A stretch of 64,000 nt of DNA from Mucilaginibacter pankratovii (GTDB lineage Bacteria; Bacteroidota; Bacteroidia; Sphingobacteriales; Sphingobacteriaceae), in the NCBI RefSeq assembly GCF_014773265.1, contig NZ_JACWMY010000001.1, positions 434,001-498,000 of the forward strand. The letters are read 5' to 3'. The notes beneath the pieces are model-generated. The model worked only from the letters and a program-made list of their open reading frames with translations. It was not told where the DNA came from and searched no databases. Below, in pieces: positions 8,961 through 16,711 of the stretch. Each line of letters starts with the position of its first letter. Position 1 is the first letter of the stretch. The position numbers and the translations under genes are program-made.

Positions 8961-9115
8961 CATTTTAAAAGTGTAAAAAGCCCCGTAATTGTGAAATTAT
9001 GGGGCTTTTTCTTTTCCAATACCTACCAAAACTCGCATATAATCGCAAAACTCTAATGCGTCATTCGTAGAGTCTTTTAAAAATCAGGCAAAAAAACAAA
9101 AAGACTCTACGAATG
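8866..9115. repeat. candidate integrase arm-site repeats
   Basis: The 14-mer TGCGTCATTCGTAG occurs at 8866-8879 and at 9057-9070. The second copy is also the left arm of an inverted repeat: CATTCGTAGAGTCTTTT at 9062-9078 pairs with 9099-9115. Direct and inverted short repeats between the attachment site and the integrase gene are where tyrosine-recombinase arm sites usually lie. Binding is inferred from position only. Confidence 0.5.
8975..9010. terminator. intrinsic terminator, nearly symmetric
   Basis: The stem AAAAAGCCCC (8975-8984) pairs with GGGGCTTTTT (9001-9010) around a 16-nt loop whose edges also pair (TAATT/AAATTA). It is followed by CTTTTCC. It would end read-through from the tRNA side before the integrase promoter and could work on either strand. 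Confidence 0.75.
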
Positions 9116-9159
9116 GCTTATAACCATTTGAATAACAGCATGTTTACAACATGGACATC

Positions 9160-9190
9160 TTGTTTGAAAAATGGCTTAAACGTATTTTTG
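9160..9190 (+). promoter_or_regulatory. promoter of the integrase gene
   Basis: TTG at 9160-9162 and TATTTTTG at 9183-9190 are separated by 20 bp, matching the Bacteroidetes -33 and -7 elements. Transcription would begin near 9197, which decides for the integrase start at 9212 over the in-frame ATG at 9113. Confidence 0.55.
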
Positions 9191-9211
9191 TTTAACTTTT
9201 ATTTACAAGTT

Positions 9212-10447
9212 ATGTTAGAAAAAACATTTGGGTTAATCTTCTTTTTGAAGCAAACTAAAAACAAGCAAGAGGACAACAGATTCATTTATGTGAAAATTAC
9301 CGTGGACGGTAAAGCTGTCGAGTTGTCTACCAAGCGCAGGTGTGAAATATTGAGGTGGAACGCCCATACAGGGAGAGCTATCGGTACAAAGGAAGCGTCG
9401 AAAGAACTAAATCAGTATCTCGATTCCTTCGAACAACATGTTTATCATGTAAAACGGATTATTAATTATTCTGATAGTATCACCTCCGCACAAGGTATCA
9501 AAGATATCTTACTCGGAAATGTAGAAAAACAGAGGATGATTCTTGAAGTATTTAAACACCACAATGATCAAATGAAAGCTTTGGAGGGTATAGACTTCGC
9601 TCCAGGAACGATCGGCCGTTACGAGATCTCTAAGCAACATACAAGGGATTTTATCAGATGGATGTATAAGGTGGAAGATAAACCGATCAAAGAATTAGAT
9701 CATGAATTTATTTCGCAGTACGCTTTTTGGTTAAAAACTGTCAGAAAATGTAATCATAACTCAACCATGAAATACCTGGCCAATTTCAAAAAGGTAGTGT
9801 TGATCTGCGTAAAAAACCGGTGGCTACCGGGCGATCCTTTCGCCAACTTTAAATTGACAAAAAAAGCAGTCGAAAAAATCGCGCTTACAGAGGCGGAACT
9901 AAAGAGGGTCATGGAAAAAAAATTCGATGCCGAACGACTCTCTTTAGTGAGAGATATTTTCGTTTTTAGCTGTTATACAGGCCTCGCCTATGCTGATGTG
10001 AAAAATTTAAAACGTTCTGATATAAAAACCGGTATAGATGATAAAGAATGGATATTTATTAATCGCCAAAAAACGAGCTCAGCCTCTCACCTACCCTTAT
10101 TAGCTCAAGCACGAAAAATTTTAGCCCGATACAGTAATCATAGCAAATGCGTCGACACTGATGCTGCGCTTCCTGTTTTGACTAATCAAAAAATGAATGC
10201 TTATTTAAAAGAAATAGCAGATACATGCGGAATAAAGGAGGAACTGACTTTTCACATAGCACGTCATACGTTTGCGACGACAGTTACACTCAATAATGGC
10301 GTTCCGATGGAATCAGTATCAAAAATGCTCGGCCACTCTTCCATAAGACAGACTCAACATTATGCTAAAATGCAAAATTACAAGGTAAGTAAAGACATGC
10401 TTTTACTGGAAGACAGCTTGATGGGAAAAAACTATAAGGATAATTAA
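9212..10447 (+). CDS. tyrosine recombinase, ICE integrase
   Basis: 411 residues from MLEKTFGLIFFLKQ, with an N-terminal arm-binding domain, a SAM-like core-binding domain (about residues 100-200) and a C-terminal catalytic domain. The catalytic residues visible are the HIARHTFAT box, the LGHSSIRQTQHYAKM box with the His and the nucleophilic Tyr, and a conserved Lys region. The usual first Arg in TGLR is Ala (CYTGLAYADV), a known trait of Bacteroidetes ICE integrases such as the IntDOT group. It would integrate and excise the element at tRNA-Ser. It is transcribed away from the tRNA, alone on its strand. Confidence 0.93.
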   Translation: MLEKTFGLIFFLKQTKNKQEDNRFIYVKITVDGKAVELSTKRRCEILRWNAHTGRAIGTKEASKELNQYLDSFEQHVYHVKRIINYSDSITSAQGIKDILLGNVEKQRMILEVFKHHNDQMKALEGIDFAPGTIGRYEISKQHTRDFIRWMYKVEDKPIKELDHEFISQYAFWLKTVRKCNHNSTMKYLANFKKVVLICVKNRWLPGDPFANFKLTKKAVEKIALTEAELKRVMEKKFDAERLSLVRDIFVFSCYTGLAYADVKNLKRSDIKTGIDDKEWIFINRQKTSSASHLPLLAQARKILARYSNHSKCVDTDAALPVLTNQKMNAYLKEIADTCGIKEELTFHIARHTFATTVTLNNGVPMESVSKMLGHSSIRQTQHYAKMQNYKVSKDMLLLEDSLMGKNYKDN

Positions 10448-10613
10448 AGGATTTGGAGAGGTATAGAATTAGACTGGTTTATGGTACATCGTCGCCTATA
10501 AATTCACTGTTTAAAAAGCGTGAGATGGAAACATAATGGGAGAATAATGGCTGGGAACGGTTTGCCTGGAACGGCAAGGAAAGGAAGTTTAGCAGAAAGT
10601 GCTGACGAGTTGG

Positions 10614-10666
10614 AACACTATTTACAGGCAGTAAAGCAAAGAAGAATGCTGCCTGTAAATAGTGTT
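10614..10666. repeat. perfect 18-bp inverted repeat downstream of the integrase
   Basis: The arm at 10614-10631 (AACACTATTTACAGGCAG) is exactly inverted at 10649-10666 with a 17-nt spacer. A partial direct copy, CAGGCAGTAAA, occurs at 10625 and again at 10714. It lies in the roughly 300-bp gap between the convergent integrase and the small winged-helix gene. It could terminate transcription (no T-tract follows), or bind integrase, excisionase or a regulator. Nothing else is seen in the gap. Confidence 0.65.
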
Positions 10667-10752
10667 TATTGTAATAGAGAATGTACCTTATAAAAATACA
10701 GATGTCTGCAAAGCAGGCAGTAAATTAGGATATCTACAGGTTATCTGGTGGC

Positions 10753-11040
10753 CTACGTATTCAACTCAATAACACTGCCCTGGTAAGAGTCATAAGTTGG
10801 CAAATAAGTAATATATTCAAGTTCTTTAAGTTTGCTGATACACTTATGATAGGTAGTTATACTACCAAAGTGAGCCCCTTTCATCAGCTGTTTCCGCGAA
10901 ACCTTTATTTGCTTTTTGTAACCACTTTCGTGCCAAAGCGAAAGAATAAAAGTATACAAACTGATGTGCCAAACATTGACGCGCGGATCTTCGGCTATTT
11001 TTGAATACAGTAATAAGGGCGTTGATTGCTCTTGCTTCAT
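10753..11040 (-). CDS. small winged-helix-like DNA-binding protein
   Basis: A 95-residue protein with the look of a winged helix: KKQIKVSRKQLMKGAHFGSITTYHKCISKLKELEYI is a typical helix-turn-helix plus wing pattern seen in replication initiators and phage-type regulators. It sits next to the excisionase-like gene (5-bp gap), so it probably takes part in control of excision or transfer of the element. This function is inferred from context; the protein is small and has no other domain. Confidence 0.65.
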   Translation of the reverse strand: MKQEQSTPLLLYSKIAEDPRVNVWHISLYTFILSLWHESGYKKQIKVSRKQLMKGAHFGSITTYHKCISKLKELEYITYLPTYDSYQGSVIELNT

Positions 11041-11045
11041 AGTTA

Positions 11046-11306
11046 TTAACCTTTACCGCTGAGCATATTTTCAATGTCAGCAAGTTTGTAAAAATGCATC
11101 CCCCCGATTTTTCTGGATTTAAGTTTTCCGCTGATTCGTAATTTTTGGACTGTGCCTGTGGAAACTTTGAGGAGCCTCCGAACATCGGCACATCTGAGCC
11201 ATTCTTTGCTCTCCGGCTTTTTGTTGGCCAACAGATCCTGAATGTCATTAAGTAATGATCGTCGAAATGCTTCTAAATCATCTTTGGTGATAATTTCTGA
11301 AAACAT
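11046..11306 (-). CDS. excisionase-like helix-turn-helix protein (HTH_17, MerR-like)
   Basis: An 86-residue protein whose core WLRCADVRRLLKVSTGTVQKLRISGKL, followed by IGGMHFYKLADIENML, is the MerR-like fold of excisionase/DNA-binding HTH_17 proteins. The N-terminal helix (DDLEAFRRSLLNDIQDLL) is usual for Bacteroidetes ICE versions. By analogy with Xis proteins it would bend attachment-site DNA to favour excision or act as a regulator. It is next to the integrase region and co-directional with the small protein downstream. Confidence 0.82.
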   Translation of the reverse strand: MFSEIITKDDLEAFRRSLLNDIQDLLANKKPESKEWLRCADVRRLLKVSTGTVQKLRISGKLKSRKIGGMHFYKLADIENMLSGKG

Positions 11307-11476
11307 GAAAATTAATTAGATGATGATATGAGCGAACGGGTAATGCGGTTCGTCCTTAGGGAGATTAGGTTTCATAAAACCATTATTAATATGAGCTTCG
11401 CATACAGACTGGTTTATCAGCTGTTCGAATTTGGGTTAACTCACGTAAAGGAAATGAGATGGACAGGCTTAAAATA

Positions 11477-11510
11477 AAAATCCCCTGAACGCTCGCCGCC
11501 AGGGGATTTT
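11477..11510 (-). terminator. terminator of the transfer-operon end
   Basis: AAAATCCCCT (11477-11486) and AGGGGATTTT (11501-11510) form a 10-bp stem with a GC-rich 14-nt loop. On the minus strand it is followed by TTTTTATTTTAAG. It lies just past the last gene of the long minus-strand block (11587). The rest of the 280-bp gap shows no gene. Confidence 0.8.
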
Positions 11511-11586
11511 AACCTAAACCTTATCACAAATGCAGGCAGGTCGCCTGCTTTTAGATCGTGCAAATTAATAATTAATATTCATCCAA

Positions 11587-11889
11587 TCAGCATTGTCGAT
11601 GAAATGAAGATGTGCGTGAATATTCAGTAAAACGCTGCTTGTATTCTCGCTCCTGATTAAGCCTGCGGTTAATCACACTACATCTCCAAAAACAAAGCAC
11701 CCACGCTAAAAAAGCAACACCTAAACAGGTAAAAGTTTCCTTCTGAGCTTCAGTAATAAACGGCACGGGTTGTTTGGCAACTGTTGCCGTAAGAGCAGCT
11801 TGCTTTGTATGCCTGTTACCTATTGCACCAAAAAACGCAAATGTCGAGATCAAACAGGCCAATAAAACGTTACGTACGATCGCTTTCAT
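11587..11889 (-). CDS. small membrane protein of unknown function
   Basis: A 100-residue protein with an N-terminal hydrophobic helix (VLLACLISTFAFFGAIG) and a second one near residues 55-70 (CLGVAFLAWVLCFWRC), then a basic tail (RRLNQEREYKQRF). It is likely an inner-membrane protein. It is the last gene before the terminator of the long transfer block. I do not recognise a family; a role in conjugation or surface exclusion is only a guess from position. Confidence 0.55.
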   Translation of the reverse strand: MKAIVRNVLLACLISTFAFFGAIGNRHTKQAALTATVAKQPVPFITEAQKETFTCLGVAFLAWVLCFWRCSVINRRLNQEREYKQRFTEYSRTSSFHRQC

Positions 11890-11944
11890 GGTAAAAATTA
11901 TTAATTAAAATTACTAATTTAGTTAGTAAACTCCAATTGTTTTT

Positions 11945-12403
11945 TCAATTTAGTTCATAAATATTGTTATTATGACGGGCCTGTAGCACCCTTTCACGGA
12001 TCGTATCAATAATTGTAGACTCAGGTATTCCCTCCAATTGAACGGCCTGGTTGTTGATATCGGTAGTGATCAAAGTCAGATGCATCAGCTTAAAAACCTG
12101 CAAAATAAATGATTGGCTAATCGTATAGTCTTTTACCCGGTACATCTCCACCTGGTCAGTTCGCTTCAAGAATATGCCGTAAGTAATGCGGATGTACTCA
12201 GCGGTAATTAAATACTTGAAGCTACGGATATAGAGTAGCCGGTACCACGCGGCACCGCAACCGCCGATGCTGAATAAAATAAAATAAGGTGAAAGGAACC
12301 AAGCCAGTAAAAGAAAGGTAAGCCCTAACAAAATCAGTGGCAGAGTTTTTAAAAAGGCAAACAATAATTGAGGTTTTAAAAGAATATCATCGTTCTGTAT
12401 CAT
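11945..12403 (-). CDS. PH-domain membrane protein (YdbS-like bPH2)
   Basis: A 152-residue protein with two closely spaced transmembrane helices (TLPLILLGLTFLLLAWFL and SPYFILFSIGGCGAAW) followed by a bacterial pleckstrin-homology domain of the YdbS type (KYLITAEYIRITYGIFLKRTDQVEMYRVKDY). The pattern of a GI-type strand then R..V.MYRVKD is characteristic. Its role is unknown; such proteins assist membrane processes. It is part of the ICE minus-strand block, 46 bp after the gene at 12450. Confidence 0.75.
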   Translation of the reverse strand: MIQNDDILLKPQLLFAFLKTLPLILLGLTFLLLAWFLSPYFILFSIGGCGAAWYRLLYIRSFKYLITAEYIRITYGIFLKRTDQVEMYRVKDYTISQSFILQVFKLMHLTLITTDINNQAVQLEGIPESTIIDTIRERVLQARHNNNIYELN

Positions 12404-12449
12404 AATGGTTAAATTTAATAGTAAAAATTGACCAGCAAGATTAACCCGG

Positions 12450-13049
12450 TTACTTTATCAGGGCATCCTGCTTTAATTGCTCTAAAAATGATGAGGATTG
12501 CGTTGGTTTACGCGTACGGATGTTGGCACGGATCCCATAGGCAAGCCTGAATTGGTGCAGGCTGATATACTCATCTTCAAACGACCGTGATTGTTCCTGG
12601 CAATAGATCAGCACCTGATGTTTCTCATGTGCTATACGAATTGGTAGATTTTTTATCGCAGCTGTGAATTTGATATCTGTAATGTGACCAATGAGGTCGC
12701 TACCGAATACCAGCGTAAACTTTCGCTTGCGCAGGCGTTGCCTGATCCAGGTAGATTGTTCGGTATGCAACCGGATACCTATTGCAATAAATAATAGCTG
12801 TTCGGGCTTCGGATAGCGGACACGATTTATGGTCAGGAACGCCATCGCCTCCATAACTGAGTAAGAAACGATCACCTCTAAAGCGCTATCATTACCGGCC
12901 ACCCATAGATGACGGGTGGTCGGTATGATATGAAAACCCTCTGCGAAATGCTCACGCTCGTCGCCATAGTCGAAAGACAAATCTTGGCCTGCGTTAAAAA
13001 AGGCCTGGAGTTCCGGTGGAACGCCAAGCCTCGATAAATAGTCGTGCAT
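12450..13049 (-). CDS. ICE accessory protein, Toprim-like
   Basis: A 199-residue protein. The segment FTLVFGSDLIGHITDIKFTAAIK resembles the second Toprim motif of primases (F.xD..G....K), and HLWVAGNDSALEVIVSYSVMEA resembles the first; the acidic pair is incomplete, so a catalytic role is doubtful. A similar gene is often found in Bacteroidetes ICEs as a hypothetical protein. Its start overlaps the last base of the preceding stop (13049), indicating coupling with the DUF3945-type gene. The Toprim reading is inference. Confidence 0.55.
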   Translation of the reverse strand: MHDYLSRLGVPPELQAFFNAGQDLSFDYGDEREHFAEGFHIIPTTRHLWVAGNDSALEVIVSYSVMEAMAFLTINRVRYPKPEQLLFIAIGIRLHTEQSTWIRQRLRKRKFTLVFGSDLIGHITDIKFTAAIKNLPIRIAHEKHQVLIYCQEQSRSFEDEYISLHQFRLAYGIRANIRTRKPTQSSSFLEQLKQDALIK

Positions 13050-13825
13050 CAGCGTGTGCCGCCGCTTCTCGTGTATGAACGGGTGGCCTGATTAGGTACA
13101 AATGGCCGCTGGTTTTCGACATCCTTCATGGCATGATGATAACCGGGGCTTAATTTTTCAGCAGCTATTTGATCGTGTTTTTGATTAAACAATGCATTGA
13201 GCCCCTTATACACCATATAGCTTACACCGCCATCGATCATAATGGAAGCGATCAGCGCCAGTTTGTTGGCGCGAACACCGTGATGGTCGACCCCGGAGTA
13301 AGCGAACTTCGTACCGTCTGCTATCTGTACTTCCTTGCCTTTACGGTAGTTTTCCTTTTGTGCCGCGGTCAAAAATTCGTTGTTAACCATATCCGGTGCC
13401 AGGATCTTCTCGGTATCCGATACGATGTATTCCTTTGTTTCCGGATCATATTCGATCAACATTTCCTTTTTGTTGCCATGGTTATCAAGCGTGGTTTTCA
13501 ATAAGCTGGCAACTTCGCCCTTTTGCAATTGCTGCGCTTCGTTATCATCCAGAAAATCGGGTGTTACCGCCCTGCGGTAAATGGGATGTATGATCAGGTC
13601 GATCTTTCCGGCCTCATTCGGCTGTAACGAAATTTTGGCGTTAAGGGATTTGATCTTGATGTTCTCTGCTTCGAGGTCGTGCAATTCCAGCAAACTTGTG
13701 CGGCGACCTGAAAGAAGCGCTTTCAGATCATCCACGTTCAATAACAGCTGACCGCCTGCGGCCAGCCCGATGGTCTCCAGATCCTTGATCGGAAGGTCTT
13801 CTTCTTTAAAATTCAGGAGGTTCAT
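13049..13825 (-). CDS. DUF4099/DUF3945-type ICE protein
   Basis: A 258-residue protein. The N-terminus (FKEEDLPIKDLETIGLAAGGQLLLNVDDLKALLSGR) is the DUF4099 pattern, and the middle (IHPIYRRAVTPDFLDDNEAQQLQKGEVA) plus KEMLIEYDPETKEYIV is DUF3945, a pair carried by many Bacteroidetes conjugative elements. The biochemical function is unknown. The C-terminus is basic and low in complexity (RPFVPNQATRSYTRSGGTR), perhaps binding DNA. It ends one base into the next gene and begins 1 bp after ArdC. Confidence 0.78.
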   Translation of the reverse strand: MNLLNFKEEDLPIKDLETIGLAAGGQLLLNVDDLKALLSGRRTSLLELHDLEAENIKIKSLNAKISLQPNEAGKIDLIIHPIYRRAVTPDFLDDNEAQQLQKGEVASLLKTTLDNHGNKKEMLIEYDPETKEYIVSDTEKILAPDMVNNEFLTAAQKENYRKGKEVQIADGTKFAYSGVDHHGVRANKLALIASIMIDGGVSYMVYKGLNALFNQKHDQIAAEKLSPGYHHAMKDVENQRPFVPNQATRSYTRSGGTR

Positions 13826-13826
13826 T

Positions 13827-15023
13827 TTATCTGCCTACTTTATAAGTGTTACTTTGTTCCTGACCCTGCTCTTGTTCCTGTCCTTGTTCTTCAGCCATTT
13901 CCGGTTCTCTCGGGTTGTATTTAGCTTCCAACAGGGAGTTGTAAAGGCCGTACTCGGGTTTTAGGATCTTGCGGGTGCCTGCTGCATCTTCCACTTTAAT
14001 GCTTTTGGTTTTATAGGTTTCCAAAACCTTATAGGTGGTATCCATGTAAGCGATCTCATCGCCCTTTTTAAATCCCTGCGCGGTATCGGCCCCTTGTTTC
14101 TGTTCCCGTTTAGGATTTACCCCTAATAACAAATTAGCCGCCTTTTGGGCATCCCTGGACGCTTTGGCAATCTCAAATGGCTCGTCCTTAAATAGCTTGA
14201 CGAAATTGCTCATGTATGAAGCCTGCTGACCGAAATTATGGCCAATCTTAAGCTCACCACCGATCAGGATAGCAGCAATGGACGCGCGCAATTCTTCACG
14301 CGCATATTCCAGGGAGCCAAACTTGCCTTCCATCGGGCGCTTTTCACGGCTTTCATGCCCTGTCCAGTGTGCAAGCTGATGGATGGCCGCCTGATAATAC
14401 TTGGTTTCATTTTCAAATTCTTCCTTTTCAGGCATAAAAATGGCATCCCGTTGCTTATCGTAATAAGCTTCCTGACCGCCATGAATGATGACCGCCATAC
14501 TGTTGGCGATCAGCTTTTCAGCCCTTTCCACCGGAGACAAGGTTTGTCCCTCGTTTTGTTTTTTCAGGAACTCAGCCAAGGGTTGCAGGTCCTTAAGCTG
14601 GCTGCCGTTGAACAGGAAAGCCTGCCCGCGCTGGGGCTTATCGAATTCAACGGTTTTAGTTTGCGTAACGCCCTGATCGTTTTTAATGGGCTTCCCATCA
14701 GCAGTCCGGATAGCCTGGATATCGTTGGTTTTAGGAAATTCGATCAGCGTGCCTGTTTCATCTTTTTTTACCCAGGTACCAGCATAACGGGCAGCATCGG
14801 CGGACATCCACCTTGGATCGTCATGGCGTTCCATACCCAGTATTAAAGCGTTCATGGCACTGTAGCCTTTACCCGTAGTGGGGTTGATCGGCTTCACAAA
14901 AGCCGGAAGCCCGTTTTCCTTAACGGGTTTTTGAAATAAGGAATTGCCATCCTTAATTTCTGCGATAAGCTTGTTGGAAAGCTGTACCGGTAGCGGTTTG
15001 AAATTTTTGTCGTTCATGTTCAT
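13827..15023 (-). CDS. ArdC-like antirestriction protein (ssDNA-binding plus zincin)
   Basis: A 398-residue protein. Residues about 1-150 form the ArdC N-terminal ssDNA-binding domain (NPTTGKGYSAMNALILGM, YAGTWVKKDETG, RGQAFLFNGSQL). The middle is a zincin-like metallopeptidase with the metal motif HQLAHWTGHESR. A Gln/Glu-rich tail follows. ArdC proteins protect incoming single-stranded DNA during conjugation against restriction in the recipient. It starts inside the end of the M23 peptidase gene, a 71-bp same-strand overlap in another frame. Confidence 0.88.
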   Translation of the reverse strand: MNMNDKNFKPLPVQLSNKLIAEIKDGNSLFQKPVKENGLPAFVKPINPTTGKGYSAMNALILGMERHDDPRWMSADAARYAGTWVKKDETGTLIEFPKTNDIQAIRTADGKPIKNDQGVTQTKTVEFDKPQRGQAFLFNGSQLKDLQPLAEFLKKQNEGQTLSPVERAEKLIANSMAVIIHGGQEAYYDKQRDAIFMPEKEEFENETKYYQAAIHQLAHWTGHESREKRPMEGKFGSLEYAREELRASIAAILIGGELKIGHNFGQQASYMSNFVKLFKDEPFEIAKASRDAQKAANLLLGVNPKREQKQGADTAQGFKKGDEIAYMDTTYKVLETYKTKSIKVEDAAGTRKILKPEYGLYNSLLEAKYNPREPEMAEEQGQEQEQGQEQSNTYKVGR

Positions 15024-15438
15024 TTTTGATTAGCAGTTCATATAAAAATTTAAGTGGATTGATAAATCTGTTTTGGTAGCGGATGCTGAAATGCAGGTGC
15101 TCGCCGGTCACCCGCCCGGTTGAGCCGGTAATCCCGATGGCCTCACCGGCTGCGATAGTTTGCTGAGCTCCAACAAAAACCTGGCTGAGATGACCGTATA
15201 CCGATACGATATCGTCATGCGACAGACGGATATTGATGCCAAGGCCATCATCATAGCCGGTGGATCTTACTTTACCTGATAGGATGGCGTACACCGTATC
15301 GTGGCGGGCCTTGAAGTCAATTCCTTCATGCATTGTGTATCTCCCGGTCAGGGGATGGATGCGGTAGCCGAAATCGGAATTGATGCGCAGGTGTTTTAAG
15401 GGGAGGCATACCAGGCAAAAGCTGATCAGTACTTTCAT
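14953..15438 (-). CDS. M23 peptidoglycan endopeptidase
   Basis: A 161-residue protein with a short N-terminal signal-like segment (VLISFCLVCLPL) and a LytM/M23 domain. Zinc ligands and catalytic motifs are seen as SDFGYRIHPLTGRYTMHEGID, SVYGHLS and GEHLHFSIR. In conjugative elements such enzymes open the cell wall for the secretion channel, the VirB1-like task. The C-terminal 24 residues lie in the overlap with ardC, which suggests the C-terminus has been extended by loss of an earlier stop. It overlaps the upstream gene by 4 bp. Confidence 0.9.
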   Translation of the reverse strand: MKVLISFCLVCLPLKHLRINSDFGYRIHPLTGRYTMHEGIDFKARHDTVYAILSGKVRSTGYDDGLGINIRLSHDDIVSVYGHLSQVFVGAQQTIAAGEAIGITGSTGRVTGEHLHFSIRYQNRFINPLKFLYELLIKNEHERQKFQTATGTAFQQAYRRN

Positions 15439-15842
15439 CGGCTGTAGGTTTTGGCCAGTTCTTGTTTTTGTGCAGGGTTAATGGATTCTAATACCCGTTC
15501 CTGCAGACCCGGATGATCGTTGGCAATAGCGAGCGCGGAATATAATGCCTGAGAAGTTTCCCTATCCTGTAACAGCATGATCTTATACATGGCCTTAAAA
15601 TCATCCAGCGGCATGGACGAGCCATTTTGGGTCAGGTCATTAAAAATCTCTTGTTTATCCTTGAGCATCATTAACTGGCCTGCAGGATAATAGGCTTCAC
15701 CTCCATCGGGAAAGCTTACATAATTTTCTTTTTCAGACCGGGCATAGGTTAGTATGCCGATCTCTCCCTTTTTAGTGCCGGTGTCGTTTTCGAGATCCGG
15801 CTGCACCAACACGAGGGTGCCGTTTAATTTTGCATTAGCCAT
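15435..15842 (-). CDS. small ICE protein, paralogue 1 of 3
   Basis: A 135-residue protein of unknown function. Its N-terminus reads LVLVQPDLENDTGTKKGEIGI, followed by a strand-rich region (VSFPDGGEAYYPAGQLMML) and helices. The same order (pocket of about 25 residues, K.GEIGI, V.F.D, a Tyr/Phe before a hydrophobic strand) recurs in the genes at 15862 and 16292, so the three are paralogues. It overlaps the M23 gene by 4 bp (ATGA). It may be a chaperone-like or adaptor protein; I do not assign a role. Confidence 0.65.
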   Translation of the reverse strand: MANAKLNGTLVLVQPDLENDTGTKKGEIGILTYARSEKENYVSFPDGGEAYYPAGQLMMLKDKQEIFNDLTQNGSSMPLDDFKAMYKIMLLQDRETSQALYSALAIANDHPGLQERVLESINPAQKQELAKTYSR

Positions 15843-15861
15843 AATGTTTAAGTTTTAAAAT

Positions 15862-16266
15862 TTACCTGCCTATCTTGCGCCTTGCCGCATGGTCGATGAC
15901 TTCGCTCAACCGGATAGTAGCCCAGCGATGAAGTTCCGGGTCGTCGTTTAAATGCTCGAAAGCTTGTTTTACCTCTTTGGCCGATCCGGATTCCTGCAAC
16001 CCGGCGAGGTATCGGAGATTTTCAGGTACAGGCGGCCACAGTGCTGCCTGTTTGTTTTCCGCTGTTTCGTTTAACTCATCGGGAGTTCTCAGGACGAATA
16101 AAGTGTGTGAACAAAAGGGCTCGACGTCTTCATCTTCAAACCTTACCCAAATTTCGTCCGCCTTGAAGTCCGAATGTTCAATGATGCCGATCTTGCCCAT
16201 GAAGTCGGATAACCACAGGACCGGGCTGACCATGACCATTAAGTCAATAGTATCTTGCTCATTCAT
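15862..16266 (-). CDS. small ICE protein, paralogue 2 of 3
   Basis: 134 residues from the start MNEQDTIDLMVMVSPVLW. An earlier in-frame Met at 16320 would overlap the neighbouring gene more and adds 18 unmatched residues, so I prefer 16266. It shares the layout of its neighbours (GKIGIIEHSDFKADEIWVRFEDEDV) and ends DHAARRKIGR, like the AYKRGR end of paralogue 3. The function is unknown. It is the most divergent of the three. Confidence 0.6.
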   Translation of the reverse strand: MNEQDTIDLMVMVSPVLWLSDFMGKIGIIEHSDFKADEIWVRFEDEDVEPFCSHTLFVLRTPDELNETAENKQAALWPPVPENLRYLAGLQESGSAKEVKQAFEHLNDDPELHRWATIRLSEVIDHAARRKIGR

Positions 16267-16291
16267 GATTGTTTTTTTTATATTTTGGAGT

Positions 16292-16711
16292 TTATCTGCC
16301 TCTTTTATAGGCTTGATCAAGGCCGAGACTTTCTTCCAGTGTGACCAATGCCGCTGCTATCAGACCCGGATTTTTTTGAACTATTTCCATGGCAGTCCGC
16401 TGTTGTGGCAGCGTTCCGTAGTCCAGCAGTAAGGCAATATTTTTAAGGTCTCTAAAATGGTCTACTGAAAGTGTCAGCGCATGTTTATGCATAAAATCAT
16501 AAATACCACCGGAATCCCTAAAAGTGAGCAGGGCGTCAGCACTGTATAAGCCAACTTCGAAGTCGTCAAATCCTATATAGAACTCATCCGTATTCAGGAT
16601 GGCGGCTGTAATAATGCCGATCTCTCCTTGTTTATTTACAGGATCATCCTTTAAGTAAGGGTGTATCATCAACAATTCGGGCAACTGTTTTTCATTCGAT
16701 ACTTCGTTCAT
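16292..16711 (-). CDS. small ICE protein, paralogue 3 of 3
   Basis: A 139-residue protein of unknown function, with LLMIHPYLKDDPVNKQGEIGI and FYIGFDDFEVGLYSADALLTF matching paralogue 1 position by position, and a helical C-terminal half with VQKNPGLIAAALVTLEES (compare NDHPGLQERVLESI in paralogue 1). It overlaps the coupling-protein gene by 20 bp. The local triplication right after the coupling protein suggests the proteins act as a set, perhaps as an adaptor or on the transferred DNA; this is inference. Confidence 0.65.
   Translation of the reverse strand: MNEVSNEKQLPELLMIHPYLKDDPVNKQGEIGIITAAILNTDEFYIGFDDFEVGLYSADALLTFRDSGGIYDFMHKHALTLSVDHFRDLKNIALLLDYGTLPQQRTAMEIVQKNPGLIAAALVTLEESLGLDQAYKRGR

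Noticed and set aside
8975..9010. Right or left end of an insertion sequence
   Set aside because: It is a simple terminator hairpin; no transposase or target duplication is seen, and no insertion sequence was found anywhere in the window.
9113..9211. Longer N-terminus for the integrase from the ATG at 9113
   Set aside because: It overlaps an inverted repeat and the -33/-7 promoter elements, and adds residues unlike those of the family.
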